Source: Candidatus Pelagibacter sp.
GTDB taxonomy: Bacteria > Pseudomonadota > Alphaproteobacteria > Pelagibacterales > Pelagibacteraceae
Direction of reading: 5' to 3'
NCBI GenBank assembly: GCA_012963775.1
Contig: DTVC01000054.1
Coordinates: forward strand, 1-16,468
Length of the DNA: 16,468 bases
The notes under the pieces are model-generated. The model had not been told where the DNA came from. It ran no database searches and saw only the letters and a list, made by a program, of their open reading frames with translations. This document shows, in pieces, positions 7,278 through 13,805 of this stretch; the first letter of the stretch is position 1, and each line of letters starts with the position of its first letter. The position numbers and the translations under genes were made by a program.

Positions 7278-8099
7278 CTAAACCTTCTTCTTTACAATAA
7301 ATCCTTTACTTGGATCATATCCATAAATTGCTAACATTAAAAAAATTAACAAGAAAATAAAAACAAATATAAGTGATTTTTCATTTAATTGTCCATAAAG
7401 AGAAAAACGTATAAGTTCCACTGCGTGAGTAAAGGGATTGTAAGAACAAAAATAAAATAAAATTTCACTAGATTCTCTAATTTTCCACAAAGGGTACAAA
7501 GCTGAGGATGCAAAAAACATTGGAAAGATTACAAAATTCATAACTCCTGCAAAATTTTCTAATTGTTTAATTGCAGATGATAAAAACATTCCTAAAGCGC
7601 CTAACATCATGCCAGATAAAAAAAGTGCAGGGACAACAGTTAGGTACCCAATCATTGGCAGTTCTATATCCCAAAATAATGCAATCATTAAAAAAGCAAA
7701 AACCTGGAGAATACTTACAGAGACTCCGGCCACTAATTTTGATATTAATAAAAAAAATCTTGGAAAAGGACTAACAAGTAAAGTGCGCATACTGCCCATT
7801 TCCCTATCATAAACCATAGAAAGAGAACTTTGCATGCCATTAAATAATTGTATCATTGCTATCAAACCTGCAGCTATATAAAGCTCGTATGGAATCAATG
7901 ATATTGGATAAGGCCAATTTTCTGGTTGCCCGAGTGGCCTGCTTACTCCTAATAAAGAACGAAAACCTACAGCAAATATTGCTAACCATACTAAAGGTCT
8001 AATTAAAGCTGAAAAAAATCTTTCTCTTTGATAAAAGAATCTTAAAGATTCTCTGAAGACAATTCCTTTAAAACATAAATAAAACTGAAAAATAGTCAT
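7278..8099 (-). CDS. lutF: ABC-2 type permease of the PQQ-alcohol dehydrogenase/lanthanide system (LutF-like)
   Basis: A 273-residue inner-membrane protein with about six TM helices. It carries the ABC-2 coupling motif DREMGSMRTLLVSPFPRF at residues 98-115, which contacts the ATPase, and NPFTHAVELIRFSLYG near the end, a common feature of this fold. It is the membrane half of the transporter named for PQQ-dependent alcohol dehydrogenase systems (PedC/LutF type). The gene starts 2 bp after lutE, so the two are surely co-translated. Permeases of the ABC-2 class are usually exporters, while this locus is linked to metal uptake, so the direction of transport is an open question. Confidence 0.88.
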   Translation of the reverse strand: MTIFQFYLCFKGIVFRESLRFFYQRERFFSALIRPLVWLAIFAVGFRSLLGVSRPLGQPENWPYPISLIPYELYIAAGLIAMIQLFNGMQSSLSMVYDREMGSMRTLLVSPFPRFFLLISKLVAGVSVSILQVFAFLMIALFWDIELPMIGYLTVVPALFLSGMMLGALGMFLSSAIKQLENFAGVMNFVIFPMFFASSALYPLWKIRESSEILFYFCSYNPFTHAVELIRFSLYGQLNEKSLIFVFIFLLIFLMLAIYGYDPSKGFIVKKKV

Positions 8100-8101
8100 A
8101 A

Positions 8102-8830
8102 TTAATTTTTTGTAAAATAATCAAATGCATTTGATACATTTTTAATTTTTGTATTTTTTAAAATATTTTTCACAGTATCATTGGCTAAAACTTTTCCTTT
8201 ATGCAAAATAATAAGCTTTCCTTCTTGATCAACTTCATCTATTAAATGCGTTGCCCAAAGTACAGCTATTTTTTTTTCAGCGCACAAATTTCTAACATGT
8301 TTAACAATAAGTTTTCTATTTTCTATATCTACTCCAACGGTCGGTTCGTCTAACAAAAGCAGTTTAGGTTTATGCATAAGTGCCCTAACAATTTCCACTC
8401 TTCTCTTCTGACCTCCGCTTAATTCTCTTACTTTTTTTTTAAAAATATCTTGCATATTTTGTCTTTTTAATTCTGTTAAAGCATTGTCTAATGCAACATT
8501 TTTTCTCATTCCATGAAGAGATGCGTGATAATGTAAATTTTGTTCAACAGTTAGATCTAAATCAATTGTTGGTTGTTGAAAGACAACGCCTATATTTGCC
8601 AACGCCTTGCTAGGATTTTTTTTTATATTATGAGAAAAAATTTCAATTGATCCAGTTTGATTGTCATATAATCTAGTAATCAAAGAAAAAAGAGTTGTTT
8701 TACCAGCACCGTTTAATCCAAGTAATATTGAATAATCGCCTTGCTTTAATGAAAGGTTTATATTATCTAAAGCTTTTAAATTTCCAAAGTTGTGGTCTAA
8801 TGTTTTTATAATTAAGGCTTGAGAATTCAT
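8102..8830 (-). CDS. lutE: ABC transporter ATPase of the PQQ-alcohol dehydrogenase/lanthanide system (LutE-like)
   Basis: A 242-residue nucleotide-binding subunit with all motifs intact: Walker A GLNGAGKTT (38-46), Q-loop VFQQP (about 83-87), signature LSGGQKRR (137-144), Walker B LLLLDEP (157-163) and H-loop THLIDE (H195). It powers the LutF-like permease encoded just downstream. The family is the ATP-binding subunit of the PQQ-dependent alcohol dehydrogenase ABC system (PedA/LutE type). Confidence 0.92.
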   Translation of the reverse strand: MNSQALIIKTLDHNFGNLKALDNINLSLKQGDYSILLGLNGAGKTTLFSLITRLYDNQTGSIEIFSHNIKKNPSKALANIGVVFQQPTIDLDLTVEQNLHYHASLHGMRKNVALDNALTELKRQNMQDIFKKKVRELSGGQKRRVEIVRALMHKPKLLLLDEPTVGVDIENRKLIVKHVRNLCAEKKIAVLWATHLIDEVDQEGKLIILHKGKVLANDTVKNILKNTKIKNVSNAFDYFTKN

Positions 8831-8856
8831 TTTATAATATAACTTAAAGAAAATTC

Positions 8857-9855
8857 TTATTCTTTAATTGCTACACCCCAAGGATATCTACCAACAGGAA
8901 TTGATTTTATTACTTTTCTTTTATCAATATCTACTACAGAAATATCGTTACTTACTCCATTAGTTGTAAAGAGTCTTGTCCCATCACTATTTATCATTAA
9001 ATTCCAAACTCTTTGACCTGTTAAAATATATTTTTCAACTTCAAATGTATCCATATTTACAATTGCAATCCTATTTGCTGGGCCAAGTGCTACATAAGCA
9101 AGTCTTCGTTTGTTATCCAACCTAATACCAACAGGTTGCACTGACTCTTTAGAAAGTCCTGGAATACTAAATTCTATTTTTTTAATTATTTCATATTTTA
9201 CTGGATCAATTATGCTAATTGTCCCGCCAATTTCAGATGAAACCCAAACAAATTTTCCATCTTTTGTATATTGAGCGACTCTTGGACGAGCATCAACTAA
9301 AACATTAGCCTCGATCTCAAGTGTTTCTGTATTAATAAAATGTGCCATATTTGTAGTTTCAGAAGTATTAACTAAAATTTTTCCATCTGGGCTTAGACCC
9401 ATACCTTCTGGTTCGACACCAACAGGAATTTCTTTAACAATTTTTTTTCCATGGTAATCAACTACTGTTACCATGTTATCATCTTCATTAGCGACATAAA
9501 TAAATTTTCCATCTTCATCCATTACCATTAATTCTGGATCTGGACCAGATGGTAAATAATATTCAATTTCCAAACTAGCAACATCTACTACCGTAATTCT
9601 ATTATCATCACTTGTACAAATTATTATTTTTTTTTTATCTTTACTTAAAATTATGCCTCTGGGTCTATGGCCAACTTTAATTGTTTTAATAACTTCTAAA
9701 GAATTTCCATCTATAACTGATATATTATGATCTTTCTCGTTTGATACATATATTGTTTCAGCAATTACAAATTTTTGCATCAAAATAAGAAAAATGATTA
9801 ATAGAATTTTTTTTATCATTAATTTATACCCACTAAAATAAAATATATTTTTCAT
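8857..9855 (-). CDS. Periplasmic YVTN beta-propeller protein of the PQQ-associated cluster
   Basis: Exported seven-bladed propeller of the PQQ-dependent-catabolism-associated family. Blades repeat about every 42 residues with the pattern YVSNEKDHNISVID ... VGHRPRGIILS, then YVANEDDNMVTVVD ... VGVEPEGMGLS, and so on to VGRYPWGVAI at the end. Two starts are possible: 9855, 3 bp after lutA and with an odd 12-residue leader, or the ATG at 9817-9819, which gives a standard signal peptide (MIKKILLIIFLILMQKFVIA, then ETIYV). The second is more likely. It lies between the binding-protein gene and the ATPase gene. Several blades have acidic turns (NEDDN, SDDN) that could touch metal; its role is unknown. 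Confidence 0.85.
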   Translation of the reverse strand: MKNIFYFSGYKLMIKKILLIIFLILMQKFVIAETIYVSNEKDHNISVIDGNSLEVIKTIKVGHRPRGIILSKDKKKIIICTSDDNRITVVDVASLEIEYYLPSGPDPELMVMDEDGKFIYVANEDDNMVTVVDYHGKKIVKEIPVGVEPEGMGLSPDGKILVNTSETTNMAHFINTETLEIEANVLVDARPRVAQYTKDGKFVWVSSEIGGTISIIDPVKYEIIKKIEFSIPGLSKESVQPVGIRLDNKRRLAYVALGPANRIAIVNMDTFEVEKYILTGQRVWNLMINSDGTRLFTTNGVSNDISVVDIDKRKVIKSIPVGRYPWGVAIKE

Positions 9856-9858
9856 TAA

Positions 9859-11049
9859 CTAATTAAATTTACATTTTGTATCTGGTTCATCAATTCCAAG
9901 AGTATCTAATTCCGTTCTTGGGTGTATAAAACCATTTTGTGGTGAAACAGAAACTAGAGCCCTTGGAGTTACTAGCAAAATAGGTTGGCGTAATTGACCA
10001 TTCCACTTTCTGAAACTAACTGGTTTTCCTTTATACGCTGCAACATTAAATTTTTCATCCATGATTTGGGCTAAAATTTTTCTGGGATCTAATGATTTGC
10101 TTCTAGTAATAGCCTCGCCAAAAACTCTAACTCCTAGCCAAGAATTAAAGTCTATATTAGTCATAAGCCTTTTAGAATCTTTTAAGAATCTACTTTGCAT
10201 TTGATTTCCACCCCATTGTTCGTGTGCAAAATGCCAAGAGGTGGGTTTTAAAACTTCCCCGCCAACTACGATTGTTGGCTTCCATGTTCTATAGGGTATA
10301 TAATCACCAAAACTATTACCTGAATCACCGAAAGTGTTTCCTTCATCTGCTAAAACTAAAACTTCATATTTTTCTCCTTGAGTAAACTTAACAATTTCAA
10401 GATCTGCTGTTCTTCTAAAATCATGAGTAAAATCCCATATTTTTTCATTAATTATTTTTAAACCAAATTTTTTTGCTGAAATTTTAATAGAACTTGCAAA
10501 TTGTTTATCTCTTTCATTTGTTCCCGATATTAAAAGTAATTTGGTCCAATTTTTTTTTTTTAAAAATTGTGTAAGCGCGTCGGTAACCATCATATAACTA
10601 GGAGATATGTGTAGAACTTGTTTATTGCATTTTTCATTTCTTAAATCATTATCTTTTAGCGATGTATTGATTAAAAGTGATTCTCCTATCAAATCTGAAG
10701 AAAGTATTTTATTAAAGTCGTCTTTAGAAACATTTAAAATAAAAAATTTATAGTTATTTTTTCTAAATTCTTCAAAAATTGCTTTTGCTGACTCATTCGG
10801 CATTATATTTTTTTCTATCAATTCGAATTTTTGATTAGTAAATTTTCCAGTCGTGTTATTATCTTTAATTCCCATTCTGCTACCTAAAATACCGTTATTT
10901 TTTATTTCTGGATTAATTGAATAAATTGTTGGTGCTCTTTCAATAATCCTATTTATATGAACTATTTTAATTTGTTGAATATTTTCAGATTTAGCTGGAA
11001 CTATTAAATTACAAAATAGAAAAAATAATACGAAAAAAAAATTTTTCAT
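9859..11049 (-). CDS. lutA: Periplasmic substrate-binding protein, PQQ-alcohol dehydrogenase ABC system (LutA-like)
   Basis: The 396-residue protein has a signal peptide (MKNFFFVLFFLFCNLIVPA, cut near KS). Its fold is related to branched-chain amino-acid binding proteins, with two lobes: the first includes an RMGIKDNNTTG region, and the second TKLLLISGTNERDKQFASS, then EVLVLADEGNTFGDSG and WHFAHEQWGGNQMQSRF. The ending DPRKILAQIMDE, then RKWNGQLRQPILLVTP, is typical of the binding protein of PQQ-dependent alcohol dehydrogenase ABC clusters (LutA type). Acidic residues are frequent in the second lobe, but a metal site cannot be named from sequence alone. It is the first gene of the leftward lut run, with no clear ribosome site, and is divergent from the ExbB-like gene. 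Confidence 0.85.
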   Translation of the reverse strand: MKNFFFVLFFLFCNLIVPAKSENIQQIKIVHINRIIERAPTIYSINPEIKNNGILGSRMGIKDNNTTGKFTNQKFELIEKNIMPNESAKAIFEEFRKNNYKFFILNVSKDDFNKILSSDLIGESLLINTSLKDNDLRNEKCNKQVLHISPSYMMVTDALTQFLKKKNWTKLLLISGTNERDKQFASSIKISAKKFGLKIINEKIWDFTHDFRRTADLEIVKFTQGEKYEVLVLADEGNTFGDSGNSFGDYIPYRTWKPTIVVGGEVLKPTSWHFAHEQWGGNQMQSRFLKDSKRLMTNIDFNSWLGVRVFGEAITRSKSLDPRKILAQIMDEKFNVAAYKGKPVSFRKWNGQLRQPILLVTPRALVSVSPQNGFIHPRTELDTLGIDEPDTKCKFN

Positions 11050-11080
11050 AGATTAAAAATAGTCTGCTAAGCAATAATAA

Positions 11081-11115
11081 ATCATTTATTTTTTGTATAA
11101 AAGATCATTTATTTT
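11081..11115. promoter_or_regulatory. Direct repeat pair in the divergent lutA / exbB-like promoter region
   Basis: ATCATTTATTTT occurs exactly twice, at 11081-11092 and 11104-11115, spaced 23 bp start to start (about two helical turns). The 133-bp spacer (11050-11182) between the divergent lutA and exbB-like genes holds this pair and otherwise only AT-rich runs. Paired sites on one face of the helix are a common operator layout, so this may be where a regulator controls both transcripts. Low-complexity AT sequence makes chance repeats more likely. Confidence 0.35.
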
Positions 11116-11182
11116 ATGAATATAAAAAATTATTAGATTATTGAATTAATAAAAAAAAAAATTATTATCCTTTATATATATT

Positions 11183-11704
11183 ATGAAACCTTTATTAAGA
11201 TGGTGGCTATTCATAAGCCTAACAATAATTCTCACCTTTTCTTCTTACTATTTTGGACTTTTTACAGAAGTATGGGATAAAGATAGGACAAAACTTTCTT
11301 TTCTAATAATGATTATATTTTTTTTCACTTCTATACATTGTGGTAAGGAAACAATTAAAGTATCTAAAGCTTTAGAAAAAAATATTCCAAAAAATAAAAT
11401 TAAAAGCACGGATTGGAGAGGTAATCAAGAAATTGGCTGGTTTATATCTGACTTAGTTTTAACAATTGGAATGATTGGAACAGTATCAGGTTTCTTACTC
11501 ATGTTAACAGGTGCTTTCGCAGGGGTAGATCTTAATGACGAAGTTGCAATGAAAAATGTTTTAGAACAAATGTCAAAAGGAATGTCAACTGCTCTTTATA
11601 CAACTTTGTTTGGTCTTATTTGTGGTAGTTTACTGAAAATACAATATTTTAGTCTTGGTAGAGCAACAGATATTTTAATTGGTTCAATTGATAATAAATC
11701 TTAG
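11183..11704 (+). CDS. ExbB/TolQ/MotA-family proton-channel-like membrane protein
   Basis: A 173-residue membrane protein with about four TM helices (roughly residues 8-27, 38-53, 86-112 and 134-155). The third and fourth carry the ExbB/TolQ/MotA signature: LTIGMIGTVSGFLLMLTGAF (T100) and MSKGMSTALYTTLFGLICGS (T136, T140, T141). In ExbB, threonines at the matching places line the proton path. In ExbB/TolQ/MotA proteins this pair of helices sits with an ExbD/TolR partner, and the next gene supplies one. The protein is shorter than E. coli ExbB (about 240) and has only a small cytoplasmic loop (residues 54-85). No ribosome site is visible before the ATG. It heads a three-gene operon divergent from lutA. 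Confidence 0.8.
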   Translation: MKPLLRWWLFISLTIILTFSSYYFGLFTEVWDKDRTKLSFLIMIIFFFTSIHCGKETIKVSKALEKNIPKNKIKSTDWRGNQEIGWFISDLVLTIGMIGTVSGFLLMLTGAFAGVDLNDEVAMKNVLEQMSKGMSTALYTTLFGLICGSLLKIQYFSLGRATDILIGSIDNKS

Positions 11705-11712
11705 TAATAATA

Positions 11713-12309
11713 ATGCAACGTAGGTATCATACAAATCTTCCTTTCCTTGACTTATTATTTAATATTTTAATTGGTTTCGTTTTTTTATTTATTGTTTCTT
11801 TTTTGTTAATTAATCCAATTGCTAAAAGAGCAGATATAGAAGTTAAAGCAGAATTTCTAATTACTGTATTTTGGCCTGATAATTTAGAAGATGATGTAGA
11901 TATATATGTTGAAGATCCTATTGGAAATCTAGTTTGGTTTAAATCACGCGAACCGGGTTTAATGCATCTAGATAGAGACGATCTAGGAAAAAGAAACGAT
12001 GAAGTTGTAACTGCTGCAGGAACTATATTATTTCCTGAAAATAGAGAAATTGTTACTTTGCGAGGCATTGTTCCCGGTGAATATGTTGTCAATGTTCACT
12101 GTTATTTTAAAGTTGGCCCAGAACCAGTTCCAGTTACAATTCAGATAGACAAAATTAATCCTTATTCTGTTGTTTTGAGAGAAACAGTTGATTTAACAAA
12201 TAAGGGAGAGGAAATTACGGTAACAAGATTTAGTGTTAACTCAAATGGCAAAGTAACAAATGTAAATAAACTTCCTAAAAAATTGGTAGAAGAATGGCAG
12301 AAGGGATAA
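11713..12309 (+). CDS. ExbD/TolR-like subunit with an Asp-rich periplasmic domain
   Basis: A 198-residue protein with one N-terminal TM helix (10-33). LPFLDLLFNILIGFVFLF matches the ExbD/TolR start, including the protonatable Asp of those stators (D13 here, after P10). The periplasmic part is not the usual ExbD domain of about 90 residues. It is a longer beta-rich domain with FWPDNLEDDVDIYVEDPIG (53-71) and GLMHLDRDDLGKRND (82-96), followed by IVPGEYVVNVHCYF and EITVTRFSVNSNGKV. The D-x-D-x-Y-V-x-D-P-x-G pattern resembles YfaP/DUF2135-like beta-sandwich domains. The acidic clusters (D56, E59, D60, D61, D63; D87, D89, D90) suggest a metal site. It starts 8 bp after the channel gene and overlaps the next gene by 16 bp. 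Confidence 0.75.
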   Translation: MQRRYHTNLPFLDLLFNILIGFVFLFIVSFLLINPIAKRADIEVKAEFLITVFWPDNLEDDVDIYVEDPIGNLVWFKSREPGLMHLDRDDLGKRNDEVVTAAGTILFPENREIVTLRGIVPGEYVVNVHCYFKVGPEPVPVTIQIDKINPYSVVLRETVDLTNKGEEITVTRFSVNSNGKVTNVNKLPKKLVEEWQKG

Positions 12310-12908
12310 TTGGTTTAACAGCAAGTTTTTTAGTTTTAGTAGCATTAATACTATGGCTAATTATTCTTTCCAAAGGAAAATTTTGGATAATAAAAAGTAT
12401 TGTAATAACTACTTCAACTTTATTTTCTATAATTGTACTAATTTCATTAAAAGATTTTATTGGCTGGCCAAGCAGTTCTAAGTTACCTCAAGAATTTCAA
12501 TTACATTGGGCAATAATTGATGAGCCTGACAAAATTAAAAATACTGAAGGCGCCATATACATGTGGGTTACTAAATTAGATAAAGAAAATAAAAATAAAG
12601 GTTTGCCTAGGTCATATAAAATTGATTATACAAGAAAAAATCACGAAGAAATTATGAAAGGATTAATAAATTTAGGTGATGGTATTCAACAAAAGGGAGA
12701 AAAAGTAAAAGTAAAAGAAGACATTGATATAGAAGAAGATCTAAGTAATCTTCAAGAAATTATGATTTATGAACTACCAAAACCTTTATTACCAGAAAAA
12801 AATACAAGAAGAAGAGAGCAAGGTGGGGCAACAACAAGTGGTTTTAACACACTGGAAATTGATCCTGAAACTGGTAAACCAATTCTTGAAAAAAAAAAAG
12901 AAGAATAA
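12294..12908 (+). CDS. Two-TM membrane protein of unknown function, third gene of the ExbB/ExbD-like operon
   Basis: A 204-residue protein overlapping the ExbD-like gene by 16 bp, so its translation is coupled. There are two TM helices (about 5-25 and 31-51) joined by a short basic loop (SKGKFWIIK). By the positive-inside rule the loop is cytoplasmic and both ends face the periplasm. The C-terminal domain has a folded part with LPQEFQLHWAIIDEP, GAIYMWVTKLD and GLPRSYKIDYTRKNHEEIMK, then a charged Lys/Glu linker and a tail with LPKPLLPEKNTRRRE and an oligo-Lys end. I do not recognise a named family. It might be the effector of the motor, as TonB or TolA is for ExbBD or TolQR, but it has no TonB-like C-terminal domain that I can see. 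Its end converges on the aspartate dehydrogenase gene with 7 bp between stops; an A-run and a T-run there could form a weak bidirectional hairpin. Confidence 0.7.
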   Translation: MAEGIIGLTASFLVLVALILWLIILSKGKFWIIKSIVITTSTLFSIIVLISLKDFIGWPSSSKLPQEFQLHWAIIDEPDKIKNTEGAIYMWVTKLDKENKNKGLPRSYKIDYTRKNHEEIMKGLINLGDGIQQKGEKVKVKEDIDIEEDLSNLQEIMIYELPKPLLPEKNTRRREQGGATTSGFNTLEIDPETGKPILEKKKEE

Positions 12909-12915
12909 TTTTTTT

Positions 12916-13704
12916 TTAAAAAGCACTTAAAAAAGAGTTTTTTCTTTTATTCAAACTTAGAATTATTGACATTGCAGTGAGTCTAGATGTTTTAGGGTTG
13001 CTACTTGGATTATTTTCTAAAATAACTTTTAACTTTCCAAATTTTCCCATCGCTTCAATTTCAGCTATATTTTTTTTTACTTTAGGATCTGCTATAACAA
13101 TTACCTTTGTTTTATCAAAACCTATACCACAAATAGCTAAGGTAGCTGCAATATTAGAATTTTTTGGAAATTCTTTACATGCCTTTCTTGCTGTTGATCT
13201 TGATAAAATTACTTCTTTCTTTATTTTTTTTAACTTTGAAATAGATAATAAAGCTTTAGGTGGTTTCCTTTGGACAAGTTTGACATATGTTAATTCCTTT
13301 GAAAGCGATGCTGATGATATGGCATCCAAACCAGCTATTGCTCCAGTTGGAATATAAACTTTACTGTTTATTTTTCTAGTTAAGGAAAAAATCTTTTTAA
13401 AAAAAGTTTTATCAGCAAAAGAACATACTGATAAACAAACAAAATCTATTTTATTTCTTAATGTTTTTTCAGCGTAATTTTTACATGCATCCACACTTGC
13501 TACTTCTATAATTATATTTGGTTTTTTTTTTAGCAATTCTTCAAATGATTTACATTTAATTTGCTTGGAAAGATTCTTAGAGTCGATATCATCTGAAAAA
13601 ATTCCAACGATGTTATAGCCATTTATAACTTTTTTTGAAATTTTTTTGTAAATTTCCTGTCCTATCGCGCCAAAACCTACTATACCAATTTTTTCATCTT
13701 TCAT
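12916..13704 (-). CDS. nadX: L-aspartate dehydrogenase-like protein (NadX)
   Basis: NadX oxidises L-aspartate with NAD(P) to iminoaspartate, the substrate of NadA in NAD synthesis. The 262-residue length is normal. Seen: an N-terminal nucleotide-binding turn IGIVGFGAIG (6-15), YIPTGAIAGLDAISS (118-131), ARKACKEFPKNSNIAATLAI (172-191), GIGFDKTKVIVIADP, and NPSSNPKTSRLTAMS near the end. Oddity: the family usually has N-x-H-x-I after the ADP motif, with the His proposed as the catalytic acid/base. Here it is NIAEI, with Ala214 in place of His (codon at 13063-13065). The protein may be a variant or have another substrate. It is divergent from sufB; NadA is a 4Fe-4S enzyme, which may explain sharing a regulatory region. 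Confidence 0.85.
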   Translation of the reverse strand: MKDEKIGIVGFGAIGQEIYKKISKKVINGYNIVGIFSDDIDSKNLSKQIKCKSFEELLKKKPNIIIEVASVDACKNYAEKTLRNKIDFVCLSVCSFADKTFFKKIFSLTRKINSKVYIPTGAIAGLDAISSASLSKELTYVKLVQRKPPKALLSISKLKKIKKEVILSRSTARKACKEFPKNSNIAATLAICGIGFDKTKVIVIADPKVKKNIAEIEAMGKFGKLKVILENNPSSNPKTSRLTAMSIILSLNKRKNSFLSAF

Positions 13705-13725
13705 ATTTTTCTTGCAAAATTTTAA

Positions 13726-13742
13726 TTTAGAATCATTCTAAA
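13726..13742. promoter_or_regulatory. Irr box (iron control element, ICE) upstream of sufB
   Basis: TTTAGAATCATTCTAAA is an exact match to the known ICE pattern TTTAGAA-N3-TTCTAAA bound by Irr in alphaproteobacteria. The symmetry extends two bases further on each side (13724-13744, 10-bp arms around C13734). It sits 5 bp before a perfect -35 hexamer for sufB and 21 bp before the nadX start on the other strand, so it may act on both. Irr binds when iron is low; upstream placement relative to the -35 could mean activation as well as repression. Confidence 0.8.
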
Positions 13743-13747
13743 TTGGA

Positions 13748-13775
13748 TTGACAATTTCGTGAACATTTTTATATT
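13748..13775 (+). promoter_or_regulatory. Candidate promoter of the suf operon
   Basis: TTGACA at 13748-13753 is a perfect -35. TATATT at 13770-13775 is a near-consensus -10 after a 16-bp spacer. The predicted start is near 13782, giving a short leader before the sufB ATG at 13806. The Irr box lies directly upstream. Confidence 0.55.
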
Positions 13776-13805
13776 CTAATATATAACATTATTTAAATAT
13801 AAATT

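Noticed and set aside
11727..12092. 121-codon open frame antisense to the ExbD-like gene
   Set aside because: No motif or ribosome site; the sense frame has a TM helix, the conserved Asp and operon overlaps.
12977..13357. 126-codon open frame on the plus strand
   Set aside because: It is antisense to nadX, low-complexity Phe/Ile/Ser, with no family motif; nadX has strong motifs.
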